Shown here: positions 37,166 through 50,571 of the stretch, one piece after another
How the letters are laid out: the number at the start of each line of letters is the position of its first letter
How positions within the stretch are numbered: position 1 is the first letter of the stretch
From: Seriola aureovittata
Taxonomy: Eukaryota; Chordata; Actinopteri; Carangiformes; Carangidae
Reading direction: 5' to 3'
NCBI RefSeq assembly: GCF_021018895.1
Contig: NC_079364.1
Location: forward strand, 4,251,901-4,315,900
DNA length: 64,000 bases
The notes under the pieces: model-generated
The model's database searches: none
Seen by the model: only the letters and a program-made list of their open reading frames with translations
What the model was told of the DNA's origin: nothing
Made by a program: the position numbers and the translations under genes

Positions 37166-38914
37166 ACCACTGTTTGTTGCTCTGTGATACTTATTTTTGA
37201 ATATATACTGCACATTCATTTTCTGATTAAGATTTAGTGAAAAGATCTCCTGGTTGAGGTCAGGTCTGACACTTAAGATTTTAATGCAACTGCATGGGGG
37301 AGGTTTTGAGTAAATCTACTGTATCAGTTCAAACCCAGCGATGCCAGTGCAGCCTACACCAAAATCTGAACAGCAGCATGAATAGCGACTTAACCACAGA
37401 AATCCTGTGCGGTACAGGGGCGGTAGAGTCCTCATATCACCCAGGAGACTGGCGGGATTAAAAATTCATCATGTTTTGTATTTGTTTGTTTTTCACAAAG
37501 CCTTAGACATGAGTAGGTCTCGCACTGTCTTCAGCCATATTTTAACACTTTATTTTCTGTAACAGCACACAGCACTGACACAACAACAGTGATATTTTCC
37601 AGTAAACAACACCTTTTAGCTCAGCAGATGACTCATCCAACTCCTTATATTTGTACCTTCGGATTTGGCGAAACACAGACTGTACAAACCTAGGGCTGTT
37701 CCGGCTTGTCATAATATTCAGTACTCAGTACTCAGCATTACTCACAACCACTACGTATTATGGATCGGTGTCGCTGTCTGATTCTGCTGTTTTAATTTAC
37801 ACTTGTCTGAGGCTTTCAAAGGTCTAACTGAGATCAGCAAATTTTCTCAGCCTCCACAGAGCAAACAGAGCTCTTGCAGTGGTGTTTTGTTCTTTGACTC
37901 GAATGTGTTTTTTTTTTTTTTTTATTAGACGGACAAGATGTGCCTCTGTTGGCCTATTGCTGATTGGGATGTGAAACAAAACATCCAGAACTCCTCTCTG
38001 CATGGCTGAGCAGAGAATGATCTAATATTACATTGCCAACTGTTTAATATTCTCCCATGTTCTAAGTCAGAATTTAACACCCACCAGGTTCCCACTGCTG
38101 TTAAGATTTGAAAGTATGACATGAGCAATAGGGGCTGTTTGAGTTGTCAATTTTTGACAGGGTCTCATCATCAGCACCCTGCCGTAAGAGGGCTGAAGCC
38201 TGTATCGGCATCAAGGGTCTGATGTCGTCGATCCCCACAAGGAAGCATCAAACTCAGCACAGCAGGGGAGTAGAGAGTGGCAATAAATAAATTCCCCCAT
38301 ACATCCTATACTATACTAACATGCTTATATGAGCATGTAAACTGTAAGAGTTCTATGCAACCATGTTGGCTAACTACCCATACTAACCAGCTAGTAAGCT
38401 AACATTGGCAACAAATAATAATTTTCTTGGTAAACATTAGTATCTTAACATCCTGTAGACTGACTAGAAGAGTTGGAGAAATATTTCACAATTATGACTG
38501 AAGGTAAAATTGGAGGCATTTGTCTGAGTCAGGCAGGGAAGAAAATTACTGATGACTTCAAGTGTTGACAAAATGCAATCCAAATGTTTTGTTTCACTGT
38601 TCAGTTAACCTGTAATTGAACAAAATGAAGTACCTCCTAAAGATCTGAAAGGGGACACAACCATGTTATTTTCTTAGCTGTCTCCACCACAAAGATCTAT
38701 GATGATTAAAATCTATAAAAACACACTGGAAGTAATAAACCAAACCGAAACCTCTTAAAATACTGAAGTGTTTGATATGTCCTCCTCTCTGTGCTGTATA
38801 TTTGCTTTACTGCACATGTAAGGTGCTGCTCTCTCTGCCATACCAGGGAAATGGTTGACAACCTATATTTTATAGCTAATCCTAATGACATTCTTATGGC
38901 TGCCAGTCATACAC

Positions 38915-38945
<31 letters not shown>

Positions 38946-40009
38946 TGTTATTGTAAAGTGCCCCTCAGCCCATACTGTGAGACTAACACATCAGTAGGAA
39001 TACAGTTTTGCTCAGTTACTAATCTCTGCAGTACATTCCCTTTCACCTTGAAATTTATAATAATGATATTTTTCTGCTGCATTGTGAAATCTTGTCAGTA
39101 TAGTTATCTTTTCTACTTTATTCTTTGTACTGATCAGCAAAGTGAAAACATTTTGCAGCCACCTTTCATGTCCACACGGGTTCAGTGTTTAATACGCCAT
39201 TGATTTTAGGATCACTTTAAGTATATATGAATACACACAATATGATGCTCCATTCCTCAACTGGTGCCTGGTAGAAAATAAAAAGCTGCCAGGGATGGAT
39301 AAAAGAAATTAAATTAAAAATAGATCTGCTCTCATGCATGTGTAACTACTTGCAGACCTCAGAGATCTTTGGATTTTTGGTTTGTAGTGGGTTTTGTGCT
39401 GAAATGCAGTAGATGAAATACATTAATTATTTCAAACCCTGTGACTGTGTTAAAAACATTTTTTCTGGCCCCTGAGCTTCATAAAACACTTTCAAAAATC
39501 CTGAGAGTAGCATTAATTATGCATTGTGACATTCTCTAACTTTGATCCTAACTTTTGAGATGTACAATGGTATCTCATTCTATTAGATGTAGACAATGAG
39601 ATGCTGTACATGTGTTACAACTCAACAGGTGACAAGCAGAAAACCAAAGAAGTTTTCCAATCAAAAGCCTCTGCCAGTCTTTCTTCTTTCAATTTCTCCA
39701 GAGGGTGAAAAGACCCGGCTCTCTTCCCCTGTCAGGCAAACAACCCATTCTGCACTTTCTCACCCAGAGAATCTCATTCTCACCTAGCTTCACCACTTCC
39801 AGCTCGTGCCGCTGCACAGGGGTCAGACTTAGACACATTTGGTGGAGGTGGGGATTTCTTTCATATATATGAAGTCATTCTTGCAATTTTTTTCCCCAAT
39901 GTAGTTGAACTAAAGCGGGATATTCAGTCACTCCATGTGTTCACTCATCTCTCTCTGCGTACAACAGGTCTTCCCGTGAAGACAAAGAGGTGTAACTGTC
40001 TATATCTAT
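37166..40009. other. Non-coding, simple repeats, no gene
   Basis: Poly-T at 37909-37923 and (CT)n at 38921-38946. No frame with a known domain. Confidence 0.5.
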
Positions 40010-40735
40010 CTATTAAATTCATCTTTTTAAAAACTGGCCCCTGTCACCTCCTTACACTTCAGCTTCAACTGATAATTCAACTGCATATAGTATTGACACT
40101 TAAAATGACACAAAAGTGACCATTCAGCAGTGTCCAGAGCTCTGACTTCAAATGATATTTTGAGTGCTTTCAGCTCTGACACATCAGCTGAGATTTCTGC
40201 ACTTATAAGCAGACACTTCAACGGCTTTACAGTGTGTGCACCCCCATTTACAAGTCAACTGCTTTCTGAGCTTATAGCTCACAACTGAAATTCCAGCTGC
40301 ATTCCTTTGCTTACACAAAAACCTGATTCAACTTCATACAGTACGTACACTTCAACTGACAATTCATCTGCCATCAGAGCTTAGGGCCGAGTGATTCTCC
40401 ATCAGGACTGGAGTGAACAATGTGCTGTCCAAAAAAGTGTTTATAGTTGTTCATAAACAGCCGCACTCGAGGGTGGAGTGAAAAGCTGGCTGTCACGGAG
40501 AGAAGGGAGACGCGACATTGTTTAAATATTGAGCTAAATACACTATAAACGTTGACATTAGCTCGTATTTTCAGACAGTCTCTCCGGGAGAACAGCCATA
40601 GTTTTGTGTTTGACTGTTCACATGAAAAGTGCCACAAATAGTTGTGTGACAAATGATAAAAGAGAGCTAGAGATACTTTCCAACTTGCACACAGCTGGCC
40701 AATCACAGTGTGACTGTCAGATTGTCACTTTTGGA
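40010..40735 (+). repeat. Candidate teleost repeat with repeated 'cttcaactgacaattca' words
   Basis: The word cttcaactgataattcaact (40062-40081) recurs as cttcaactgacaattcatct (about 40351-40370), with related fragments (acacttcaac) near 40215. Between lie attttgagtgctttcagctc and gagatttctgca, which I associate with a dispersed fish repeat. Boundaries are uncertain. Confidence 0.35.
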
Positions 40736-43700
40736 AAATTAGAGACATAATGTAATCTGACATTGGAAAGGTTTGGAGGAAAGTTCATACTGTACAGAGC
40801 TGCTTCCTATGTCAGTGTAGCTCTGATGGGAGTATTCCTTTCATGTACAAATACAGTGTAATAATGTAACAAAAAGACTTTAAATAAACATAAAAAGTTG
40901 CAATTCATCTCTTTTCAAATAGCCATAAAAATAACTGCAAATATGTATTAAAAAAATCACACAAGAAAAGAAACAAAACAAATTTAATTGCATAAAGTAA
41001 ACTATTCCCAAACCATGCATGTAAGAACTGCGACAGCGAAAGAAAGATGGAAGATGGAAAATGAAAGATAAATGAGATCTGGTGAAGGCAGTCACTGGTG
41101 GGAGGCTTCTGTATGTGTTTGGATGCCGTTTGCTGATCGTAGTTCACTGTGTGAGAGCTAAACTAGGCCAGATGTGGATGAGCCATTGATTGTGCAGAGC
41201 ACATCAGACTTATTTTAGAGTCCTTCTGTAACCTCTGTCCCTGGAGATCTGTGAGGCAGAGATCCAGCCACAGACTGGGTGAGGGGAGGCCCGAGTGCTT
41301 CTGTCCTTGACCTGGAAATATGTGAGGACACAGTTTTTCAGGTATCAGGTGCTACATCTGCCAACAAGTGACTTTTGAGCACTTTTTTTGCTTGTTTAAA
41401 ATTAATCATCCAGACATACGTGAAAAACAATGTGTTTCTGGCAAAAACAAAAAACAAGATGGTTTCTATTTGTCAACTGAATCACTGTTACGTGACATTC
41501 TCCATCTTAGCTTGAATGTGTCTTTGGCATATGTCATTTAGATTCATTAAAGATTAAACCAGTATTTATCTTAGAAATCAGTCAAGTCTCTATCTGCAAA
41601 ACAGGTGACTCAATGACACAATGGTTCAAAACCTCAAGGTTGAAAAAGTCAGATAATAATAATAATAATATGCATAATATGTCCTGAAAATATCATGTTA
41701 TTTATTTAATCATTACTATTCTCTTGTCTTACACTCCAACAACTATAGTATTTAACGGTGTTGTTCAGATTATACAGGATCACCTTCAGTTTATTCAGGG
41801 AACAATGATTTTACATGTTCAGGAAGTAATAAACTGCAGCTTTACTGTCTAGCCACTTATAGAAAATTGTATTGACTGGTGTTGTGACAAAATCCCTGTG
41901 AAATTCACTACAAAATGTTTCCCTGCAGTGAATGACTAAGTAGTCTTTCTCTAATGCTGGAGGAGGGTATTGCAAACTGTACAGATTTTACCTCAGGGAC
42001 AAACTTTTGATTTTGCCTAATATAAATAAATTTGACTTGATGCTGTGTCAGTCTTGTCTTCAGCATGAGTTTTTTTTTGCCACTGTGCAAGCAAAGAATG
42101 GCTGAGGGAAATACTGAGAGATAACTAGATTAATTTATAACCAAACAAGCTGTAAAATCAATAGATGCTTGTGCTGTGAGAAAACAACATCACAAAGCTA
42201 AAGGTATGAATTTGAGGACTCACCAAAGTGGAACAAGTACGATAGTATCAGGCCTGCTGTACCAGAGAGTCCTGATAGTTGCCCTGCTTGCTTCCGACTT
42301 GTGGAGATGTATTTGCTGTTGTGTACGTGCGCGGCAGACGGCAGATGCAGATCGCACAGCTTCATTTTCCCTCTCTCTGTTAGCCCGTGTCATCGCTGAC
42401 AGTCAGGGTGAAAAGGAATAGAGTTTTGTTGAAGTTAAGTTGAGTCATGACTTTTATCCTTCGCCGTGCATCTCCTGCTCTGACTCCTGGAGACGATCCA
42501 GCACTGAAATTGTGTGGAAGGCACTTTGCAAATTGCATTGATCTTTCCCTGGACCTGCCTCCCACCTGCCGCCCATCCTAATGCCTGGCTCACTCTCCAG
42601 CGGCGAGCCCTGAGATACGTAATGACAGCCTGAGACAGTTCTACTCACACACAAAAACCACAAACACACACATGCATACAAAACATGTGCAAGAACCACA
42701 CATATATGTTAAGGGATATTCCTTGATCTAATATGATTAATGTGTTGCTTTTATTTTTTAGTATCATTCTTTTTTTAAAATCGATCACTACTGAGGCTCT
42801 TTTTTGCACAAATAAAGTTTTCTTAAGGTTTTTTGCCTTAACAGATGGGACTACAAACATGATGACCTGGGTCATGTTATCTTCAATCCTGACATAACAT
42901 ATTTACTCGTTATCGGTACATGGCTGACAACTGTTTCCTTGTGATCCATAGATGAAAATGTGTAAGATTCTCATATCTGAAATCACCTGTAATCTAAGTT
43001 CACCATATTGTGAACTCATCACTGATGACAGACAGGGAAATTAAAGACACAACACAGCAATCTTTCTTCCTGTTAGAGCTCCAGTGGCCTAAAGAAACCA
43101 TCACCTTCTGTCAGATGGAAGCAGGGACAATATCAGCAGAGATTCAACCATGTCTGCTAGTTTCATTTCACAGGCTTTATCAAAGTACCACAGCAATAAT
43201 ACGTATTCTCCTACTGATCTGACGCACACACGCACATGCACACACAACAAGGAACACATTCACATGCCTGCAACCCTTCAAAGCTGTTCAAATTTGAAAA
43301 TTTGAATTCCTGCAATGTATGGGCAAGCGGAGCAGAAGGCAGTGGGCAGGTTGTTTGCCTGTCAAGATTCTGCACGTTGTCTTCTTTTCTGCCATCTACC
43401 ACATAATCATGTTTGTTAGGGTAACTCAGGCAAGCAGAGAGTGTTTTAGTGGGCTTTTACAAAGTCTCGAAAAAAATGGAGTCGGCTTTGTGGAGTTAAT
43501 TGCCAGGGGAACCACACTATCACTCAGTGTACCTGGCTCCTAATAGGTCTCCTCAGGCTCCATGAGGCCCCTAACATGGATCTTCAGTGGCAGACATCGA
43601 GTGTTATTGACTGTCCTGGTTCCTTCGGCTTGAACCTGCAATGGCTGTCCCACTGCAGCAGCAGCAGCAGCAGCACTCAGCACTGTCACTCCCCTTCATC

Positions 43701-44163
43701 ACACTCCTTCCCTTCTGATACACAGAGACTCAAGCCTGAATGCACAATCACGCTGAATGCCACGATGCCTCGCACACCACTGCACATGCAATACAATCAA
43801 CGCCGCCATCAAAATATTTTCTCTACAACCCATCATTTACAATAACGCCAATCCGTCTCCTTGACACACCAAGAAAAACAAATAAAAAAACAAGATCTTG
43901 CAGTTGCCAAAAGTGCTGTGGTGAGGCAGCAGGACGTTCCTGTGTTGAAGTGGAGGAGTTTGGGAGAAAAGAGAGGAGTGGAGAAGAGAGGGGGTGATGT
44001 GTTGAGTTGTAGGGGAAGCCTCAATAAAATCAATCACCATCATTGCCATGTGCCAGGCGGTGATAAATAAGCAGGGCATGGTGTGGACAGCCGCCAGAGT
44101 GGATCTGATGGTGTGAGTACAGATGGCATTCTCACACCAGCACTGCCCACTGGCATACTGCAG
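40736..44163. other. Non-coding, simple repeats, no gene
   Basis: (AAT)n at 41653-41671 and (GCA)n at 43653-43676. The GCA run lies in a frame at 43576-43845 that has no other protein-like feature. No transposon was recognised. Confidence 0.45.
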
Positions 44164-44164
44164 A

Positions 44165-44195
<31 letters not shown>

Positions 44196-44200
44196 TGTGT

Positions 44201-44279
<79 letters not shown>

Positions 44280-44291
44280 CGTGCGTGCGTG
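44164..44291. repeat. Long (GT)n microsatellite ending in (GTGC)n
   Basis: About 128 bp, mostly GT dinucleotides, with three AT interruptions near 44188-44206 and a GTGC-type end at 44274-44290. Long apparent frames across it on both strands (poly-TH, poly-VC) are artefacts of the array. Confidence 0.97.
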
Positions 44292-47200
44292 TCTCGGAGA
44301 CAAAGAAAGCACACAGATGGACTGAACAGCTGAGATGGATGCTAACGCTTTCGGGTACTCCATACACGCTGAAAAAGCATTGTTTGTTTATTCCAAATAA
44401 AAGGATGATTATGCTGTTTTGTTTTTTTTCAGGAGAAAGAAGAAGAAAACCTCACTCACACTCCGACACGCTCCAGCATGACTCATCATCAGTATTCAAG
44501 CTTCATATTAATCAGCACTAATGCATTTCCCTCCTAATGAGATGAGTTTATTGAGTCCTAAAGCAGTCTTTGCACTAATAAGCCGTTTACAAGCAAATCA
44601 ATTATGGAAGAAAAGGACATGCATAGGCAATGTGCACAGGCACTATCAAATCAAAGCAGATGATTGTGAACATTTGAATAATCACTGGACTCAGTGATTT
44701 TTCAAGGGCATGTTTGTTGCAGTAATTAACTCAGTCAAGCTCAATGAGCGTAAGGTTAGAGGTTTTATAAGATAAATTAAAAGTTTTAATGTTGTTTGAA
44801 AAACTGAATAATTTTCCTGCACGGGAAAGTGTGCGTTGATGGAGACAAGATGCACCGAATGGAGGATAAATTCTGTTTTTTAAAGCAGCTCCAGAAAAAG
44901 AGGAGATTCTACTCTACTGATTATTTTTGAAGGCATCCTGATTGACAGGGCAGTTAAATAAAATAAACTTTGGCAATCCTTCAAGAAAAGATCTTCCAGA
45001 GGCAGTTATAGACTTAACAAACTAAAATAGTTGGTAAGTTAGTGCTGCACGTTCACTGCTGCAGACCTCCCATTGTCAGGCTCATTTCTGCAACTCTGAT
45101 GCAGATCCAACCTCACTGATCAATCACAGCTCTGAAGAGACCCACTTTTGCGGTATAGTAAAAAGCGTCGCTGATTGCCATCGACTGAATGTCATCGCAC
45201 TTAGCTGAGAGAATATAGATTTCCATCAGTCAGTAGGGGAATATTTCTTATTGCCACAAAATAATCTATCAAAAGTTCAAGAGGCAGGTTCCAATTAGTG
45301 CACAGGTCCATCGATTTCTCAAGGTGCGTGTGTGTTTGCATGTTTTAAAAGTGGGGGAGAGGGGTCAGGTTGAGCTTGTGCATAAAATGAGACACTGCAT
45401 GGCAAAATTGTGATTCAGATTATGGGAACATAAGTGTAGTTCCATGAGACAGCATAAAGCCAGATCAGAACATGATGTCAGGTTATTTCATTCATGTAAC
45501 TGCTGGTTTTAAATGACAATAGATTCTGATATGGGTTCATTACAGGTAAATGTAAGAGGATACAATGTGAAGCTATAATTCTTTTTTTTAACATAGCCTC
45601 AGATAACTTCTGTGGAGACTTCATCAAAAATCTCAGTTTACAATAAAAAAAAAAAAAAAGGGAATCTCTCTTGACACGGCTATCCCCATTGTCTTATCCC
45701 AATGTAATTTCATTTAATTCTAATGTGGCTAATTTACACAAGTTAAGTGTTATATCATTATCGCAAAACACAACAAGCAGTAAACAATTTGCTCGTAGGA
45801 AGTGAAAAGAGCAGCTGAGGCTCAGGTCTGTCTGAAATGGAAAATGTCTGTGGCTCATGAGATTTTGATATGAAGAGGTAAAAAGCCAAAAACCAAAATT
45901 GAAAAAATTCCCTCAAGGTGTTACTGAGAAATTGTTTTGTTCTATTGGAAAAATAAGGACTAATAGTTTGTACATGAACTTATGTTCATTGGGCTTTAAG
46001 GACATGAAGAAGGCGTTTCAAATATACAATGGAGAAGCAGAACCAAAGAAAAATGGAATTCATCCTCCTCCTCGGACTATGAGCATTCAGAGCATATTTC
46101 ACAGGAATCTGGCCAGGAGATGTGGAGATACTGAATTTGCACAGAAAGCTGGATCCAACAGATCAGATTGTTCTGCAAGTGGAGCAGAAATCACTTCTAT
46201 ATGTCAGAGTAGTCATAAGTTAGGTGGGCATGATGTGCTAATCAGAAGAAGGCGGCTGTTAAAACTCCGGTGTGTCACCTTCAAAGTCCCCATTTAGTAA
46301 GTATGTGAGAAATATTCAAAAAATAAAAATCGACATTTATTTTTATATAGTATCATAAAATGCAAAAAAGTGGCTTATTTCAGGCCCCTCCTTTAGTCCT
46401 CCACTAAGTGAGCCGGATGAGTATTGCAAGAGCGTTCTGCTCTGTGCGCTTCACTGCTGCATATCATTGAGACTGAAAACTTGGAGATTAGTAGCAGGCA
46501 TTTTTCTCTGGGATTGAGGAGAAGGGAAAGAGACATTTTTGTGAAAAAAAAAAAGTGATTTCAAGTTCAAGTTTCCTAAAATACATAATACCCACAATCT
46601 CAACAATGTAATGAAGTTGATCACTGATCAACAAAAGATGTGGATAGAGAATGTCCAAAATAACTATTTATGTTCACGTGTAAAATGAAAATCATCAACT
46701 TAAGTTTTATATTCAAACCTTTTATGCCTTCAGACTTATTTAAGTTTTTTATATTTTAACTTTCAAATATGCTCGTTGAAGAAGCTGCTACATGTGGTTT
46801 CGTGTTCAGGTCGGTCTGTTTTCCTCGAGCTCATGCCAGTCTTCGATTCATTAAATGGTATATTGTTTAAAAAGCTAAGCAGTGTGTGTATTGCTGCACC
46901 AAAGAAATATAAAATAATACAAGGGCAATTGTTTTTACACAAATTAATGAATTAGTTTAGCAGAATCAAGATGAAATCTGCATGGTCTGAGGTACTACAG
47001 TGAAAGGGATAGTGGGGCTCTAATCTGTCCCAGCAAGAGTTGCTGGGCAACACAACTCTGCTTGGTGACTTGAACTTCAAAAGAGCCAGGACAATTCAAA
47101 AAGAAGAAAAATGGATCAGTTGTCCACAGGCAAACCTGCTCTACTGCCAACTCTGAGCTAATTAAATAATTCTTCTCCAGACACATCCAGCCTACTCTCC

Positions 47201-48067
47201 ACTCGACTCCAAGTATCTCAGGATATTCTGTGCGGCTCAGAAGACAGAAACTGTGGCATGCTCACCAGAGGTGTTTTCAGTGGTTGCTAATTGTCTGCTT
47301 CCCCTCAGTGATTCCAAAACCCAGCCTTGATATTTCCACGGCTGAGCTATGAGGTTGGACCTTGCAATTACCTCCTGCCTTGTAAACAAATTGTCCTCCA
47401 AGACTGTCTCCTGCCAGGAGTTGTGGAGCAGTGGAGAATTAACTACTCCATGCTCATTAGATAAAACAAGTCCGTCTTCATAGCCACAGAAACCAGCACC
47501 ACTTCAGAATAGAAATGAGAAGATCTGTATTTCCAGCTGAGACGACTCCTTTTCAGAAAAGCTACCACTGATGTACATGATTACAGTAATTCTCCTCACT
47601 GATGGACCATCGCAGTAAAATCTCTAGTATAAAAACATATAGAAATCACTATATGTATATCTGAAATGTTTTTGAATATGAGAGGGATAAAACAAGGATA
47701 AGAAAGTAAAATAAATAAGTAATAAAAATGGAGACCACTTATGTGTACATTCAGAGTGCTTTTACTGCACTGGGCTGGCTGTTTAATGCAGTACTTGAAT
47801 AGATGGATGAAATTAGCAGACGGCACAAGGGGAAAATGTTTTCCTAACCGTTATTGCATTACTGATGACACATGTTCTTCAGATGAACTGCTCATTACAA
47901 TGTAAAAGTAGCTTTGTATCCTTAAAGGCACGCTGTGTTGTCGTTTAATTAAAGAAAAAGACTTGTGCAGGGGCTTTGTTTCAAGTGAGTAATACCTCTT
48001 AAGAAACTAACTAAGGAAGAGAGGAAAATGAAAGGAAACAATTCAAGATTTAAAGCCTTACTGTCAA
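44292..48067. other. Non-coding, no gene supported
   Basis: About 3.8 kb. A 132-codon plus-strand frame at 45899-46297 is the longest outside simple repeats in this part. It has no recognisable domain and no partner exons. Poly-A near 45644-45659. No repeat identified. Confidence 0.45.
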
Positions 48068-48095
48068 ATATACATACACACACACACACACATAT

Positions 48096-48147
<52 letters not shown>

Positions 48148-48156
48148 ATGTAGAGA
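48068..48156. repeat. Compound (CA)n(TA)n(TG)n near-palindromic array
   Basis: Starts tacatacaca-(CA)n, passes into about 20 TA units and ends tatgtgtgtatgta. The two ends are reverse complements of each other, so the whole array can fold on itself. Confidence 0.9.
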
Positions 48157-48403
48157 ATAAAATAATGAAACTATAAAAGACAGGAGGAAAATGGACGGAA
48201 TGAAATTAAATACAACAGCAACCAATTTCAGTGTGTGGAATTGCTGACCACACACATAGCACAACAAACTTCAAAGAGAGTGAAAAAACATGTCAGTCAC
48301 CACTTGCGTTGGTTAAAGAATATCATGCTATGCCACAGTATTCCATTTTGTACCCATACAAAATGGGTTTATAACATATATGAATACCTACAGTAAAAGC
48401 TGT

Positions 48404-48427
48404 GTATATATATATATATATATATAT
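48404..48427. repeat. (TA)n microsatellite
   Basis: Pure TA run of about 24 bp inside AT-rich DNA. Confidence 0.9.
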
Positions 48428-48439
48428 TAAAAATATCTT

Positions 48440-48692
48440 TATATTATAAACTTTTATGGTATTAAATAAAAATTATGTCATGGTAAAGCAGAACCTGGTA
48501 AAACATGTTGCGATCATATATGTTATTGATATATATATTTTATTTATTCTGTATGCAAGTTTATTAAAACAACATACATGTAAATATTCTGTATGATTAT
48601 GTGTGTTTTTCTTATTAATTTCTCATTCATTTTAAACATGTCAAGCTTTTCATTCTAGGAAAGGAGCCTCAGACTTTTGGAACCCACTGTAT
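48440..48692 (+). mobile_element. Tc1-like element 3' end, degenerate
   Basis: Ends catgtcaagcttttcattct, then gcctcagacttttggaaccc followed by actgtat. This is the characteristic terminus of a group of fish Tc1-like transposons (cagacttttggaccccactgta). The left terminus was not found, possibly lost in the TA repeats. Confidence 0.5.
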
Positions 48693-48722
48693 ATAATATG
48701 AACATATATTGACAGGCTGTTG

Positions 48723-48943
48723 ATGGAGTGCATTTATATAGCGCTTTTCTAGTGTTATCAACCCCTCAAAGCACTTTACACTACTAGTCACATTCACCCA
48801 GTCACACACACATTCATACAGCGATGGGGTTCGGTATCTTGCCCAAGGACACTTTGACATGTGGACTGGAGGAGCCGGGGATCGAACGACTGACTCTCTG
48901 GTTAGTGGACAACCCACCCAATCTCCTGAGCCACAGCCGCCAT
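48723..48943 (-). mobile_element. tRNA-derived SINE, copy 2 (different family)
   Basis: On the minus strand the element begins ggcTGGCTCAGGAG-like (gtggctcaggag; A box at plus-strand 48923-48933) and has a B box gttcgatcccc (48877-48887), 36 bases apart. The body follows in the order cggctcctccagtccacatg, aagtgtccttgggcaagata, gtgaatgtgac, gtgtaaagtgctttgagggg and ends agaaaagcgctatataaatg. Both Pol III boxes are close to consensus. This body is typical of an abundant teleost SINE-like family. Confidence 0.65.
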
Positions 48944-49995
48944 TTCGTCTATAAGCATACATACATATGGGCTACACATATATGTCAATATATGAAATAG
49001 TTTTTATTATTTCTAATAGGATTCATATAATTTTTTTTACGTTTTTATTTTATATATACATATATTTCATATACGGAAGTTCAATATATGTAATGTATGT
49101 AATACGAGGCTGAGCACAGACCTGATACCGAACCCGATAAAGACAACGTTTTTTTACCAGCGCCAACCAATAATCACCGCTGGAGAAAATTAAGTATTAT
49201 TGCTGCAATATGCACTGAGCGCCCTGCTGATAAGTAGCATTCACGTCAGTAAGCGAGACAAAAAATAGTGTGCTACATTTTCAAACATTCCTCCCATAAC
49301 AAATTATATAAACTGATATAATCATAATGGCACAAACATATAAATGTAAGAATAAAACATGCCACGGTATGACAGACCTGGATCCACGCTATTTCATACT
49401 ATTTTTATAAAATGAGATAATGAGATATTTACATTATATGATTGTCTGCAAGCGAGTCTATAAACAAGTGCCATTTTCAAACAAGTTGCTCAGATTACAT
49501 TTCAATTTTCTATGTATTTATTTATATATTTTTAGTGTCTATTTCTCACAAATTTACTACATAAGGCATAATAAAGGGAGAGGGGTTTGCATCAGGATCT
49601 ATCTTGTTATGTCGTAAATATATCATTCAGGACATGGATTGATTGGGTTGCAGTAATGAAAGCATGTATAAAAGTGAACATGTGCAAATAAATTACTTTG
49701 ACATCTTCAAGGTGTCTAGGCTAAGAGGAGACGAGAGAGCCGATACATTATAGCAGTGCACCATGAACGCCACATGACTGTTGTATATGTGCTGTCACAG
49801 GCCAAATAAAGGGATTCATGGGATGAGAGGCAGGTATAAAGGAGAAGAGGCTGAACAGCTACAAGTCAGTATTAGAGCCGTTTTAATCAGACACATATCT
49901 AAGACATTATTCACATTTCATTATCCACTACTAGCTGAGAAATGTTCACCCTTCCTCTGTGTGCTGAAGTGTACAAAATGCAGATGCTCGTCCTT

Positions 49996-50036
49996 GGGGG
50001 GGGGGGGGGGGGGTTATGGGGGGGGTTATGGTTATG
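49996..50036. repeat. G-run and GnTTAT tandem array
   Basis: An 18-base G run, then TTAT, an 8-base G run, TTAT, GG, TTAT, G. The decreasing G-lengths suggest slippage in a GnTTAT unit. Confidence 0.9.
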
Positions 50037-50414
50037 AATATATGGATGCAATTGTATAGCCCGTGTCTATGTATGGATATGTTCAACATGGAAGTATTTA
50101 GTATGACAAAATGACACACTATCAATAAATAAACCCCCGCTGCCTCATGAGGGCTGAACACATGAAGAATCGCTTCAGATGTTTACAGATGAGGACTCTC
50201 TGGTGATTTCAGAAAACAAACAATGTTGACTTTCAAGAATGAACAACATTTCAATTTCCTTTTTTAAAACCTACAATTTCCATGTTATTTTCCTTTTGGC
50301 TATGCATTCTGTTTCGTAATGTGTGTGTGTGAGAGAGAGAGTTATTGTGGTGAACTGGCAGCAGAGCTGCAATTGTCAATTCACAGCAGGCTAATTCATT
50401 TCTCTGGATCACTG

Positions 50415-50571
50415 CGTCCTCCCTCTGTCCACCTCCCCTCTCTTTCTCCCTATCTATCTCTGTCTTTGTCCCTCCTCCGCTCCTTCCTCTCTCTCCCTCT
50501 CCTGCCTTCTCCCTCTCTTTTTTTATCATGACTTCCACTTCTCTTTTATCTTCCCTCCCCCCTCGCCCCCT
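50415..50571. repeat. Polypyrimidine (CT-rich) tract
   Basis: About 155 bp, nearly all C and T on the plus strand, with few purines. Mirror-like CT words (ctctctccctctcc) could adopt triplex (H-DNA) structure. Minus-strand frames rich in E, R, K and G come from this tract. Confidence 0.8.

Noticed and set aside
43837..44521. Frames of 107-176 codons around 44.1-44.4 kb
   Set aside because: Same cause: the GT array gives open frames in all phases.
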